From Natronococcus pandeyae (GTDB taxonomy: Archaea > Halobacteriota > Halobacteria > Halobacteriales > Natrialbaceae), in assembly GCF_008122205.1 (NCBI RefSeq), contig NZ_PHNJ01000013.1, forward strand, positions 62,001 to 126,000: 64,000 nucleotides of DNA, read 5' to 3'. The translations under genes were made by a program, and so were the position numbers. Shown piece by piece: positions 26,830 through 35,994 of this stretch (the first letter of the stretch is position 1; each line of letters starts with the position of its first letter). Under the pieces are notes generated by a model. That model was not told where the DNA came from. It searched no databases and saw only the letters and a list, made by a program, of their open reading frames with translations.

Positions 26830-27588
26830 TTACTCGAAGGCGACACAGCGACAGACGCTCGACTCGCCACCGCGGAACCGCCACGGGAAGGTCCCGATCT
26901 GGACGCGTTCGTTCAGCAGTTCCTCCGGAACCTGCGCGTTCTCGACGTGGATGATTCCCTCGGGGAAGAGTTCAGTGTGCATGAGCTGATACCCCTCCGG
27001 CGGGAAGATCTCGTCCAGGTCGCCGACCTCGAGGTGGTCCGCGGCTTCCTCGGCGAGTTCGGGGCGAACGTCGCGGATGATGGTGTTCATCGGGTGGTCG
27101 GCGCTGCCGCAGTCGAGCAGCAGGTAGTTCAAGTTCATCTCCTGGCACCACTCGGCGAACTCCGCGTTCGGACCCGGGTGTTTACAGAAGTAGCGGTGGG
27201 GATCGGCCTCCTCCGTGTGCCAGGCGTAGTCCTGGTAGCCCGTGTGGATGAAGAGGATGTCGCCCTCGCGAACGTCACAGACCTCTTCGATCATCTCGCT
27301 CGTGTAGACGTCGTAGTCACCGACCATGTCGGAGATGTCGGCGACGACGCCGTCGCCGACCAGTTCGTCCAGCCCCACCTGTTCGATGTCCCGGCCGCTG
27401 GCGACGAAGTGTTTTTCGCCGTCCAGGTGGGTACCGGTGTGGTTCATGAACTCGATCTTCTGCCCGTTGACCTTCTCCGTATCCAGGCTCTTTTCGTACC
27501 AGACCTTCGGGTTGTCGTAGGTTGGCCAGGCCGGCGTATCCTGTGACCACGGCTGTGTCAGGTCGTACAGCTCATACTCGTCGAGCAT
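26830..27588 (-). CDS. cyclase-family metal-dependent hydrolase (kynurenine formamidase-like)
   Basis: 252 aa. The metal motif NHTGTHLDGEKH (HxGTHxDxxxH) lies at residues about 49-60, with LYDLTQPWSQDTPAWP at the N-terminus and the later HTE in YQLMHTELFPEGIIH. Homologues include kynurenine formamidase and isatin hydrolase, which open amide bonds of N-formyl or lactam compounds. In this island, next to a Mo hydroxylase and a hydantoinase-class enzyme, ring-opening or formamide hydrolysis in N-heterocycle breakdown is plausible but inferred. Confidence 0.85.
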   Translation of the reverse strand: MLDEYELYDLTQPWSQDTPAWPTYDNPKVWYEKSLDTEKVNGQKIEFMNHTGTHLDGEKHFVASGRDIEQVGLDELVGDGVVADISDMVGDYDVYTSEMIEEVCDVREGDILFIHTGYQDYAWHTEEADPHRYFCKHPGPNAEFAEWCQEMNLNYLLLDCGSADHPMNTIIRDVRPELAEEAADHLEVGDLDEIFPPEGYQLMHTELFPEGIIHVENAQVPEELLNERVQIGTFPWRFRGGESSVCRCVAFE

Positions 27589-27945
27589 GACCAGTACATA
27601 CCCGGCCCCTCACTTAAAAGTACGTGAACAGGCCGTTTCGGTGGCGCTCACCGGGTCGTAACGCCTACACCGCACTCTCACCCGCTCTTTTCGACGACGG
27701 CAACGCCACTGTCGCCGAATCGGTCCGGACATCGGCTGGGTACAGCCGACCGCCGACGTGTGGTCATGGTACCTCATCCCGTGTCAATCGCCAACAACAC
27801 TTATTAGTCAGGTTCGAGAAGTGGTATGATATCCGTGTGACCGATCCATGACTATTCGTAACACTATCCAGTGTGGTACCGATAGCAGCCCGCGGCCAGC
27901 AGGTAGGGACGAGGAAGCCGGCTCGAGTCCACGGCGGACGGAGCT
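27589..27945. other. intergenic between divergent genes
   Basis: About 357 bases. A CTTATTAG element near 27798 could serve the rightward Mo-hydroxylase genes. No gene or repeat seen. Confidence 0.35.
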
Positions 27946-28833
27946 ATGAAGCCGGCACCGTTCACCCACCATCGGCCCGAGACCGTTACAGAGGTGCTCG
28001 AACTGCTCGCCGAACTCGAGGACGCCGAACTCCTCGCGGGGAACCAGTCGCTCGGGATCGTGATGGCGAACCGGCTCGCGACGCCGGATCACCTCGTCGA
28101 CCTGAACGGCGTCGACGAACTCGTCGGCATCGAGGAGACCGACGACGGTTTCCAGATCGGGGCGATGACGACTCACCGGACGCTCGAGCGGTCAGAGCGC
28201 CTCGCCGAACGGCTGCCGATGCTCCCCGAGGCCGCCGAACAGATTGCCGGCCCCTCGGTGCGCAACCAGGGGACGATCGGCGGCAGCATCGGTGAGGCCG
28301 ACCCGGCGGGGAACTATCCGACGGCGCTGCTCGCGCTCGAGGGATCGCTGACGCTGCGCTCGCTCGAGGAGCGGCGGACGGTGCCCGTCAGCGACTACTT
28401 CATCGCGTACATGTTCACGGATCTTCGCGAGGAGGAACTCGTCGAGTCCGTCACGGTACCCACGGATCCCGTCCCCCCGGAGCGGACCGGGATGGCGTTT
28501 CTCGAACTCAAGCCGGCGGCACAGACCTGGCCGACCGTCAGCGCGGCGACAGTCGTTCGCGTCGACGATCCGGCCGCCGACGAACCGGTCGTCGAGGAGG
28601 CGCGAGTCGCGCTCGCGAACGCGTCCGACGTGCCGCTGCGGGTCGAAGACGCGGAGTCGATCCTCGAGGGCGAACCGCTCTCGGAGGAGTCGCTCGAGGA
28701 GGTTGCGACGACCGTCACCGACGCGGTCGACCCGGAGGGGGAGATGCACGCGGATCGAGAGTACAAGGAGGAAGTGGCCGGCGAGTACGCCAGACGCTCG
28801 CTCGAAACGTCGTACGAACGCGCCTGCAACTGA
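27946..28833 (+). CDS. Mo hydroxylase FAD-binding subunit (CoxM/XdhB-like)
   Basis: 295 aa. The FAD_binding_5 domain is seen in LLAGNQSLGIVMANRLATPDHLVDLN and GPSVRNQGTIGGSIGEADPAGNYP, which bind the FAD pyrophosphate; a CO_deh_flav_C domain follows from about residue 185. It passes electrons from the FeS subunit to FAD and on to the acceptor. The CoxG-like gene starts 3 bases after its stop; the large and small subunits are on the opposite strand, converging on this pair. Substrate class is set by the large subunit. Confidence 0.9.
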   Translation: MKPAPFTHHRPETVTEVLELLAELEDAELLAGNQSLGIVMANRLATPDHLVDLNGVDELVGIEETDDGFQIGAMTTHRTLERSERLAERLPMLPEAAEQIAGPSVRNQGTIGGSIGEADPAGNYPTALLALEGSLTLRSLEERRTVPVSDYFIAYMFTDLREEELVESVTVPTDPVPPERTGMAFLELKPAAQTWPTVSAATVVRVDDPAADEPVVEEARVALANASDVPLRVEDAESILEGEPLSEESLEEVATTVTDAVDPEGEMHADREYKEEVAGEYARRSLETSYERACN

Positions 28834-28836
28834 TCA

Positions 28837-29370
28837 ATGTTAGAATTTACCGGCGAAAACGAGATGGAACAGTCGAGAGAGGAACTGTGGGACTACTTCA
28901 CGGACACCGACGTCCTCGCGGAGTGTGCCCCGGGCTGCAAGGAGATGACGTTGCAATCGCCCCACGAAATCGACGCCGTCATGGCCGTCGGCGTCGGCAG
29001 CGTCAAACCCGAGTTCGACGTCGACGTCGTCGTGACCCGGACGGAGTATCCGGAGCGACTGGAGATGACGGCCGTCGGGCAGGCCCCGCGAAACGAGTTC
29101 GAGACCACCGCCGAGATGCTCCTGGAGGAAAACGACGACGGGACGACCGTCTCCTGGTCCGCGACGGCCGACGTCTCCGGGACGATCGCCAGCCTGGGCG
29201 GTCGCGCGCTGAAGAGCGTCACGAACCGCCTGGTCGGCAAGTTCTTCACCGATATGCAGGAGAAAGCCGACGAGGGTGTCGAGGCGGAATCCGAACTCGA
29301 GGCGGCTCCCGCAGACGAAGACGTGGCGCTCGGATCCGACGAAGACGTCGCACTCGAGTCGGACGACTGA
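28837..29370 (+). CDS. CoxG-like SRPBCC protein
   Basis: 177 aa. The polyketide-cyclase/START-like fold of the CoxG family: MEQSREELWDYFTDTDVLAECAPGCKEM at the N-terminus, then ATADVSGTIASLGGRALKSVTNRLVGKFF. The last 35 residues are an acidic low-complexity tail (EDVALGSDEDVALESDD). In CO dehydrogenase operons CoxG helps anchor or mature the enzyme at the membrane; here it accompanies a non-CO Mo hydroxylase. It starts 3 bases after the CoxM stop, so the two are surely co-transcribed. Confidence 0.87.
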   Translation: MLEFTGENEMEQSREELWDYFTDTDVLAECAPGCKEMTLQSPHEIDAVMAVGVGSVKPEFDVDVVVTRTEYPERLEMTAVGQAPRNEFETTAEMLLEENDDGTTVSWSATADVSGTIASLGGRALKSVTNRLVGKFFTDMQEKADEGVEAESELEAAPADEDVALGSDEDVALESDD

Positions 29371-29412
29371 CGGCGCTGATTTTCTTCGGTTCCTGCAAAA
29401 GCGGAGCGCAGC

Positions 29413-31902
29413 CTACCGTTCGCGATCGCGAATCTTCTTCCGGAGGTGATCCGGCGCGACGGGGATCCGATCTGCGGGTGCCTCGAGGCCGAGTGGCTCC
29501 AGTGCGTCGTTGATCGAGGTGGCGATGCTCGCGGGCGCGTCGATCATGCCGCCCTCGCCGACGCCCTTCGCGCCGGTTTCGGTGAACGGCGACGGCGTCT
29601 CTGTGTGTTCCATCTCGATCTTCGGCACGTTCTCGATCGACGGGAGGAGGTAGTCGAAGAGCGTGATCGCCTGGGGCTGGCCGTTCTCCTCGTAGCCGAA
29701 CTCCTCGAGCAGGGCGGCGCCGACGCCCTGGGCGATCCCGCCGTGGGCCTGGCCGTCGACGATCATCGGGTTGAGCATCGTGCCGCAGTCCCGAACGGTG
29801 TAGAACGTGAGGATCTCGACCTCGCCGGTCTCGACGTCGACCTCGACGATCGGCGCGTTCGCCCCGAACGCGGCGGTCGGGTAGACCGGCAACTTCTGGG
29901 CGAGCGCCTCGTCGAACTCCTCGAGTTCGGTCGCCGGGTGGTCGTAGTTGTAGCTCACCGACCGCCGATGATCGTCGCCGTCCGCGTCGATCGCAGCGAG
30001 GTCGGCAAGCAAGAGGGTCTCGCTGGTGCTGACCCGTTCGACGACGCCGTCGTGGTAGGTGACCTCGTCGGCCGACACGTCCCAGTGGTCGGCTGCGATC
30101 GCCTCGAGGTTTCGGACGAGTTTCTCGGCGACGCCGACGGTCGCACCCGAGAGCATGACCGCCATCCGGGACGCCGCGCTCCCGTACTCGGTCGGCGCGT
30201 CGACGCTGTCGAGATAGTCGACCTCGATGTCGCTCGGCAGCACCTCGAGTTCGTCCGCGAGCAGTTGGGAGACGAGCGTCTGGTGACCCTGTCCCGACGA
30301 GTCAGTCGCCAGGAATGCGGTGATCGTGCCGTCCTCGCCGACCGTCGCGCGCAGGTGTTCGGGGAGTTCGTCGACCTCCTCGCGGGGGCGCTCCTCGAGG
30401 TCCTCGCGGTCGGATCGCTGTCTGTCGGTCCAGTCCGAGCCGCTGACGCCCGGTTCGATGATGACGCTGGGCTGGACGCCGCGGTACTTTCCCTCCTCGC
30501 GTTTGGCCTCGACGATCTCTGGATCGAGGAGGCCGCCGTCGCGTTCCTCGTCGACGATCTCCTGGATCCGATCGAGGGTCGCGGGGTAGTCGCCGGAGTC
30601 GTAGAGGTTCTTCGACGGCAGCGTGTAGGGCATCTGTTCCGGCCGGATCAGATTTCGTCGACGGAACTCGGTGGGATCCATCCCGATCTCGCGGGCCGCA
30701 TCGTCGACGATCATCTCGAGAGCGTAGATGTGGGGATCGACGCCGAACCCGCGGTAGGCGGTCTGTGAGGTCTTGTTCGTCAAGACGAGGTCGTACTCGT
30801 AGCTGACGTCGTCGATCACGTAGGAGTTCGTCAGCACCGACAGCGGCTTCAGAACCTGGTTAACCGGGTAGCGCGGGAACGCGCCGAAGTCGTCGACGAA
30901 CCAGACGTCGAGGCCGCACATTGTGCCGTCGTCGTCGACGGCCATCCGCATCCGGTAGTCGCGTTCCGAACAGTGCATGTCGCCGCCCTGCAGGTTCTCG
31001 ACCCGGTCCTCCTCGAACTTGACCGGGCGCTCGAGTTGCTGGCTCGCCATCGCGGCCAGACAGCAGTAGCGGTGGATCGCGATCTTCGTTCCGTAGCTGC
31101 CGCCGACGTCGGCCGGGACGTTCACCCGCACGTCGTCGGCGTCGTAGCCGAGCGTCTCGTAGATCGTCTCGTCGACGAGCGTGTGTAGCTGGATGTTACA
31201 GTCGATGTCGAAGGCATCGGCCTCCTCGTCGTACTGTGCGACGACGCCGGCCGTCTCGAGCGGGACGCCCGAGATCCGTCCCCACGAGTACTCACCCTCG
31301 ACGACGTGATCGGCCTCGTCGAAGGCGGCCGCCGGATCGCCGAACTCGAGTCGCTCGTGGTCGACTACGTTCGTTCCGACCGACTCGTGGACGACCACCT
31401 CGTCTTCTCGGGCCGCCATTCCGTCGGCGACGGCCTCTCTGCTCTCGTACTCGACGTCGACCAGGTCGGCCGCGTCCTCGGCGACGTATCGGTTGGTCGC
31501 GACGACGGCAGCGACCGGTTCGCCGACGAACCGCACCGTGTCGGCAGCTAGCGACCACTCCTCGATGGGCGCCTCCTCACCATCGTCGGTCGTGACCGTC
31601 TCGATCCCGGTTGGCATCGGGTTGTACTCGCCCCTGAGGTCCTCGCCGGTGAGAACGAGTTCGCAACCGGGGTGGGCTTCGGCCTCGCTCGCGTCGATCC
31701 CGACGATCTCGGCGTGTGCGTGCATGCTCCGAACGAGCGCCATGTGGAGGCAGTTCTCGGGAGTGATGTCGTGGATGTACTCCGCTCTCCCGGTGAGAAT
31801 GCGGTGGTCTTCGACGCGAGGGAGCCCCTGTCCAGTGAAGGATTCGCGCTCCGAGTCGGCGTCCGTCTCGGTGTCGACCTCGGTCGGCTGTGACTGGGAC
31901 AC
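29413..31902 (-). CDS. Mo hydroxylase large, molybdopterin-binding subunit (CoxL/XdhA-like)
   Basis: 829 aa. Domains: Ald_Xan_dh_C (about 25-145, LPRVEDHRILTGRAEYIHDI) and the MoCoBD domains to the end. The loop SQTAYRGFGVDPHIYALE replaces the AYRCSFR loop of true CO dehydrogenase, so this is not form I CODH. The catalytic glutamate is in TGAKGVGEGGMIDAP near the C-terminus. It oxidises an aldehyde, purine or other N-heterocycle with water as oxygen source. Its start lies 2 bases after the stop of the FeS subunit gene, so both form one leftward operon. Confidence 0.92.
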   Translation of the reverse strand: MSQSQPTEVDTETDADSERESFTGQGLPRVEDHRILTGRAEYIHDITPENCLHMALVRSMHAHAEIVGIDASEAEAHPGCELVLTGEDLRGEYNPMPTGIETVTTDDGEEAPIEEWSLAADTVRFVGEPVAAVVATNRYVAEDAADLVDVEYESREAVADGMAAREDEVVVHESVGTNVVDHERLEFGDPAAAFDEADHVVEGEYSWGRISGVPLETAGVVAQYDEEADAFDIDCNIQLHTLVDETIYETLGYDADDVRVNVPADVGGSYGTKIAIHRYCCLAAMASQQLERPVKFEEDRVENLQGGDMHCSERDYRMRMAVDDDGTMCGLDVWFVDDFGAFPRYPVNQVLKPLSVLTNSYVIDDVSYEYDLVLTNKTSQTAYRGFGVDPHIYALEMIVDDAAREIGMDPTEFRRRNLIRPEQMPYTLPSKNLYDSGDYPATLDRIQEIVDEERDGGLLDPEIVEAKREEGKYRGVQPSVIIEPGVSGSDWTDRQRSDREDLEERPREEVDELPEHLRATVGEDGTITAFLATDSSGQGHQTLVSQLLADELEVLPSDIEVDYLDSVDAPTEYGSAASRMAVMLSGATVGVAEKLVRNLEAIAADHWDVSADEVTYHDGVVERVSTSETLLLADLAAIDADGDDHRRSVSYNYDHPATELEEFDEALAQKLPVYPTAAFGANAPIVEVDVETGEVEILTFYTVRDCGTMLNPMIVDGQAHGGIAQGVGAALLEEFGYEENGQPQAITLFDYLLPSIENVPKIEMEHTETPSPFTETGAKGVGEGGMIDAPASIATSINDALEPLGLEAPADRIPVAPDHLRKKIRDRER

Positions 31903-31904
31903 GG

Positions 31905-32414
31905 TTACTCCTCCATCTTGGCCGCGGCGCGTTCGACGGCCTCGTAGATGTTCTGGTAGCCGGTACAGCGACAGATATTGTCGGCGAGGCCGGTTTCGAT
32001 CTCTTCACGGGACGGGTCCGGATTCGCTTCCAGAAGCTCCTTGGTCGCCATGACGAACCCGCTCGTACAGAACCCACACTGCAGCGCGTGCGTCTCGTGG
32101 AACGCCTCCTGAATCGGGTGCAGGGAACCGTCTTCGTCGGCGAGCCCTTCGACGGTCTCGATCTCCGCACCGTCGGCCTGGACCGCGTACGAGAGACAGC
32201 TCTTCACCGTGAGACCCTCTTCCTGTACCGTACAGGCGCCACAGACGCCGTGTTCACAGCCGACGCGAACGCCCCGAAGCCCGCACTCGTACCGGAGGAA
32301 GTCCGACAGTTTGAGCCGCGGTTCGACCTCGGCCGTTACGTCCTCGCCGTTGACGGTGACGGTGATCTCTTCGGTGACCGGCCCATCCGTTCCACCCGCG
32401 TTATCAACACTCAT
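31905..32414 (-). CDS. Mo hydroxylase [2Fe-2S] subunit (CoxS-like)
   Basis: 169 aa from the ATG at 32414. Two [2Fe-2S] clusters: the plant-type motif GCEHGVCGACTVQ with a later SC, and the all-alpha cluster QCGFCTSGFVM plus NICRCTGYQNI. It carries electrons from the Mo site to FAD. First gene of the leftward CoxS-CoxL operon and divergent from the amidohydrolase gene at 32564, with which it shares a 150-base promoter region. The long in-frame extension to 32516 is rejected. Confidence 0.93.
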   Translation of the reverse strand: MSVDNAGGTDGPVTEEITVTVNGEDVTAEVEPRLKLSDFLRYECGLRGVRVGCEHGVCGACTVQEEGLTVKSCLSYAVQADGAEIETVEGLADEDGSLHPIQEAFHETHALQCGFCTSGFVMATKELLEANPDPSREEIETGLADNICRCTGYQNIYEAVERAAAKMEE

Positions 32415-32563
32415 GGGAATAGTTACTACATCCCTCGAGCGGGCCATAAACGTTGTGCCCCGACGAACGCCGTGAAACCGCGAAGCTACGCTGGGAGGGC
32501 AATCCTGGGATCGCAATCGATTCGGCGGGGTACACTCAAGTAGGATGGCGGATATGTAGGGAC

Positions 32564-33994
32564 ATGGCCGAATCGACCGTAGACCTTCGTGTGACCGACG
32601 CTCGAGTGGTCACGCCGAACGGAACGATCAGCGGCGGTGTTGCAGCGAACGACGGCGTTATCGTCGGGGTCGGCAGCGAAGCGAACCTTCCGCCAGCCGA
32701 ACGCGAAATCGACGCGGCGGGGAACTACCTCGTCCCCGGGTTTATCGACCCGCACGTCCACTGGGGACTCTCCCGGTACGAGTTCGACTACCACGAGGGA
32801 CTCGAACACGATTTCGAGACCGAGACCCGCGGCGCCGTCCACGGCGGCGTCACCTCCGTCGTCAACTTCCTCCTGCAAAAGGAGCCGTACCTGCCGGACA
32901 TGGACGTTTTCAGACGAGCGGGCGAGGAGAACTCCTATATCGACTTCGCGTACCACGCGATCGTCCACCAGGACCACCACGTCGAGGAGATCGAGGAACT
33001 CGCCGAAGAGGGGATCCGATCGTACAAGATCTTCTTCAACTGGTACAAACACGCCTCGCCCGAACTCGGGATCGACCACTCCGACGCCGGGCAGGTGTAC
33101 CGGGTGCTCGACACCGTCTCGGAGATTCCCGACGGCGTCGTGATGTTCCACGCCGAGAACGAGGATCTCGCGATCGAGCGCCGAGAGGAACTCAGGGCCG
33201 AGGGTCGCAACGACCTCGAGGCCTGGAGCGAAGCCTCGCCGAACGTCGCCGAGGCGATGCAGATCGAGCAGATCGGACGGCTCACCGAGTACACCGACTC
33301 GCGGGCGTACATCGTCCATATGAGCACCGGTGAGGGCGTCGATATCTGCGAACGGTTCCAGGAGCAAGGGGTCAACCTCCACGCCGAGACGCTTCCCGCG
33401 TTTCTCTCCCACACGTACGAGCAAGACGACCTCGGCGTCTGGGGGAAGATCTCCCCGCCGCTTCGGGGCGAAGAGAGTCGGAAACGGCTCTGGGAGGGGC
33501 TGCGAACCGGCGTCGTCGATACCGTCGGCACCGACCACTGCCCCCACAAGATCGAGTTCAAGGAGAAAGACGAGGGGAAACACGGCGACATCTGGGACGC
33601 CATCCCCGGCGACAACAACGGTATCGAGTACTTCCTGCCGGTGATGATGCACGAGGGCGTGAACAAGAACCGCATCAGCATGGAGCGCCTCGTCGAGGTC
33701 TGTTCGACGAACAACGCCAAGCGGTTCGGTCTCTATCCGCGCAAGGGCGCCATCGCCGAGGGCTCGGACGCCGATATGGTCATCGTCGACCTGGAGAAGT
33801 CGGCCGTCGTCGACGACGACTTCTACCACACGATGGAACCGCGCTACTCGACGTTCCACGGCGAAACGCTCCAGGGGCTGCCGACGCACACCATCGTCGG
33901 CGGCGAGGTCGTCGTCGAGGACGGCGAACTGCTCGCCGAACCCGGCGGCCGGAACTACCTGCCCCGCGGCCCGGAGGGCGTCGATCTGGCGTAG
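32564..33994 (+). CDS. dihydropyrimidinase/hydantoinase/allantoinase-class amidohydrolase
   Basis: 476 aa from the ATG at 32564. The metal site is complete: DPHVHWG (HxH), the carboxylated lysine in GIRSYKIFFNWYK, AYHAIVHQDHH, AYIVHMSTGEG and the catalytic Asp in TVGTDHCPHK. The family opens cyclic amides such as dihydrouracil, hydantoin or allantoin. With the NCS2 permease, the Mo hydroxylase and IclR, it suggests breakdown of a purine- or pyrimidine-derived ring. Which ring cannot be told. mocA follows 3 bases after the stop. Confidence 0.88.
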   Translation: MAESTVDLRVTDARVVTPNGTISGGVAANDGVIVGVGSEANLPPAEREIDAAGNYLVPGFIDPHVHWGLSRYEFDYHEGLEHDFETETRGAVHGGVTSVVNFLLQKEPYLPDMDVFRRAGEENSYIDFAYHAIVHQDHHVEEIEELAEEGIRSYKIFFNWYKHASPELGIDHSDAGQVYRVLDTVSEIPDGVVMFHAENEDLAIERREELRAEGRNDLEAWSEASPNVAEAMQIEQIGRLTEYTDSRAYIVHMSTGEGVDICERFQEQGVNLHAETLPAFLSHTYEQDDLGVWGKISPPLRGEESRKRLWEGLRTGVVDTVGTDHCPHKIEFKEKDEGKHGDIWDAIPGDNNGIEYFLPVMMHEGVNKNRISMERLVEVCSTNNAKRFGLYPRKGAIAEGSDADMVIVDLEKSAVVDDDFYHTMEPRYSTFHGETLQGLPTHTIVGGEVVVEDGELLAEPGGRNYLPRGPEGVDLA

Positions 33995-33997
33995 CCG

Positions 33998-34597
33998 ATG
34001 GGTGAACTGATCGGCATCGTGCTCGCGGGCGGTCGAGGAACCCGGTTCGAGGACGGGAACAAACTGCTCGCGACCGTCGACGGGGACCCCATCGTTAGCC
34101 ACGCCGCCCGCTCGCTGGACGTCGATTCCGTGGATCACACGATCGCGGTCCTCGGCCACGACGCCGACGCCGTCGAGAAAGTCGTCGCCGCGCACGTCGA
34201 CGAGACGACGTACAATCCCGAGTACGCACGGGGACAGAGCCAGTCTGTTCGGCTGGGTGCACGCGCCGCGAGCGAACGCGACGCCGACGCCGCCATCTTC
34301 CTTCCGGGCGACATGCCCTGCGTCGACGAAACGACGGTCGAGCGCCTCGTCGAAGCCTACCGAGACGGTCGTCACGACGTCGTCGTGCCGACGTCCGACG
34401 GCCAGCGCGGCAATCCCGTCCTCTTCGACGCGGCGCAGTTCGACACCCTACAGGAACTGTCGGGTGACACCGGCGGCCGAGCGGTATTCGAGACCGCGGA
34501 CGTCCACCGCATCGCTGTCGACGATCCGGGCGTCCATCTCGACGTGGATACCGTCGCGGACAGAGAACGGCTCCGTCAGTCGGACTGTGTCGGCTGA
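33998..34597 (+). CDS. mocA: molybdenum cofactor cytidylyltransferase-like NTP transferase
   Basis: 199 aa. MobA-like fold: GIVLAGGRGTRFEDGNKLLA (nucleotide-binding), AIFLPGDMPCVDETTVE (metal-binding Asp), SDGQRGNPVLF and LSGDTGGRAVF. MocA converts Mo-molybdopterin to the cytosine dinucleotide used by the xanthine-oxidase/CODH family. Immediate linkage to XdhC and the Mo hydroxylase fits this role well. Its last 22 bases overlap the end of the convergent xdhC gene. Confidence 0.85.
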   Translation: MGELIGIVLAGGRGTRFEDGNKLLATVDGDPIVSHAARSLDVDSVDHTIAVLGHDADAVEKVVAAHVDETTYNPEYARGQSQSVRLGARAASERDADAAIFLPGDMPCVDETTVERLVEAYRDGRHDVVVPTSDGQRGNPVLFDAAQFDTLQELSGDTGGRAVFETADVHRIAVDDPGVHLDVDTVADRERLRQSDCVG

Positions 34598-35730
34598 CGA
34601 GCGTGGATCGGTCCCTTTCGATCGCGGAGTCGACCCCCTTCTCGCCCGTTGCTCACCGCGAGCGCTTCCGAAACGATACTCAGCGCGATTTCGATCGGTT
34701 CGCCGCCGCCGAGGTCGAGCCCGACGGGCGACGCGATCCGCTTGCGGTCGGCCGCCGACAGCGAGATTCCCTCGTCCGCGAGATCGTCGCGCAGCCGCTC
34801 GAAGCGCTCGCGAGGACCCATGAGCCCGATGAACGGGACGTCGCTCTCGAGCAGCGACTCGAGTGCGAGTCCGTCGTCCAGGAAGTTGTGAGACATGACG
34901 ACGACGTACGTCCGCTCGTCGACCAGTTCGCCGAGTTCGGTGGGGTGTGTCGAGACGACGCGATCGGCGCGCGGAAACGCCGACTCCTCGGCCTGACCCC
35001 CGCGAGCGGTCGCAACCGTAACCTCGAAGCCGACGTCTCGAGCGAGCCGCGTCACCGGCCGGACGTCGGGCTGTCCGCCGAAGATCAGCAGGCGGTCGGC
35101 CGGTTCGATGCCGTCGACGAACAGCGTGAGTTCCTCCTCCCCGATCGAAACCGTTCGCTGCGTCCACCGGCCGTCGGCCGCTCGCTCGCGCGCATCGTCG
35201 CGGACCTGCTCGAGAATCTGGTCGGGAATCGCAGGCCGGCTGTCGGACTCCGTCGCCGTCCCATCCCCGTCCACGACCGCGCGCGAGCCGGGCGGGATCG
35301 ACTCGGTCCCGTCGACGACAGTGACGAGCGCGACCGGGTCGCCTTCGGCGTACGCGTCGACCGGGTCACGCCACGCGTCGTCCGCGGGTTCGACAAGCAC
35401 GTCGACGATTCCTTCGCAGCCGAGGCCGAGTCCCCACCCATCCTCGTCGTCGGTGAGATCGAACGTGACCACGCTGGGTGACTGGTCTGCGATGACGTCG
35501 CGAGCGATCGTTTGCAGCGGCCCCTCGAGACAGCCAGCCGTGATTCCGCCGAACGTCGATCCGTCGTCACCGAGCAGCATCTTCGCCCCTGGACGACGGT
35601 ACGCCGATCCGTCGACGTCGACGACCGTGGCAACTGCGTGATCCGCCTCACCAGCGATCGTCTCCTCGAGGCGTTCGAAGATCTCGAGGCTGGTAACAGC
35701 CCACGGATCCGCGATTTCAGTGTCGGTCAT
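34576..35730 (-). CDS. XdhC/CoxF-family Mo-cofactor insertion chaperone
   Basis: 384 aa. N-terminal XdhC_CoxI domain (VATVVDVDGSAYRRPGAKMLL, GGITAGCLEG, LGLGCEGIVDVLVEP), linker, then C-terminal Rossmann XdhC_C domain (LLIFGGQPDVRPVTRLARDVG, VVVMSHNFLDDGLAL, FIGLMGPRERFERL, SPVGLDLGGGEPIEIALSI). XdhC binds the sulfurated Mo cofactor and delivers it to the large subunit. Convergent with mocA, with a 22-base overlap of coding ends. The IclR gene starts 265 bases away, divergently. Confidence 0.9.
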   Translation of the reverse strand: MTDTEIADPWAVTSLEIFERLEETIAGEADHAVATVVDVDGSAYRRPGAKMLLGDDGSTFGGITAGCLEGPLQTIARDVIADQSPSVVTFDLTDDEDGWGLGLGCEGIVDVLVEPADDAWRDPVDAYAEGDPVALVTVVDGTESIPPGSRAVVDGDGTATESDSRPAIPDQILEQVRDDARERAADGRWTQRTVSIGEEELTLFVDGIEPADRLLIFGGQPDVRPVTRLARDVGFEVTVATARGGQAEESAFPRADRVVSTHPTELGELVDERTYVVVMSHNFLDDGLALESLLESDVPFIGLMGPRERFERLRDDLADEGISLSAADRKRIASPVGLDLGGGEPIEIALSIVSEALAVSNGREGGRLRDRKGPIHARQPTQSD

Positions 35731-35994
35731 ACGTGAACAATTAGCACCAACGAGTATATTCGTTGTCCCCGCGAGACGTTCAACGATACGGGACGCAGGA
35801 AACGGCTATCGTTGCACATTTGTTCACAATACCTGGAAAGAGAGGCAGAGTAGCAGATAAAAACAGCCGGTTCCGCAGGAATTTCGAGGTCTGTTGCCAT
35901 AGTACATACCAGCACCAGCCCTCGACCCTCCTCGAGAATCGTTCCACGGTGCTGAACACTTATATCGTTTCAGTCTGTACGTCAATCCGTGCCA

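Noticed and set aside
27900-27945. CTCGAGTCC resembling a tRNA T-loop
   Set aside because: No acceptor stem, anticodon arm or matching 5' part can be folded around it. No other tRNA or rRNA signature was seen.
31905-32516. 34-residue N-terminal extension of the FeS subunit
   Set aside because: The extension is basic and Arg/Ser-rich; the ATG at 32414 gives the normal CoxS length.
32486-34375. 629-codon open frame on the minus strand opposite the amidohydrolase
   Set aside because: Shadow of the plus-strand amidohydrolase and mocA, which have complete active-site motifs; the antisense reading shows none.
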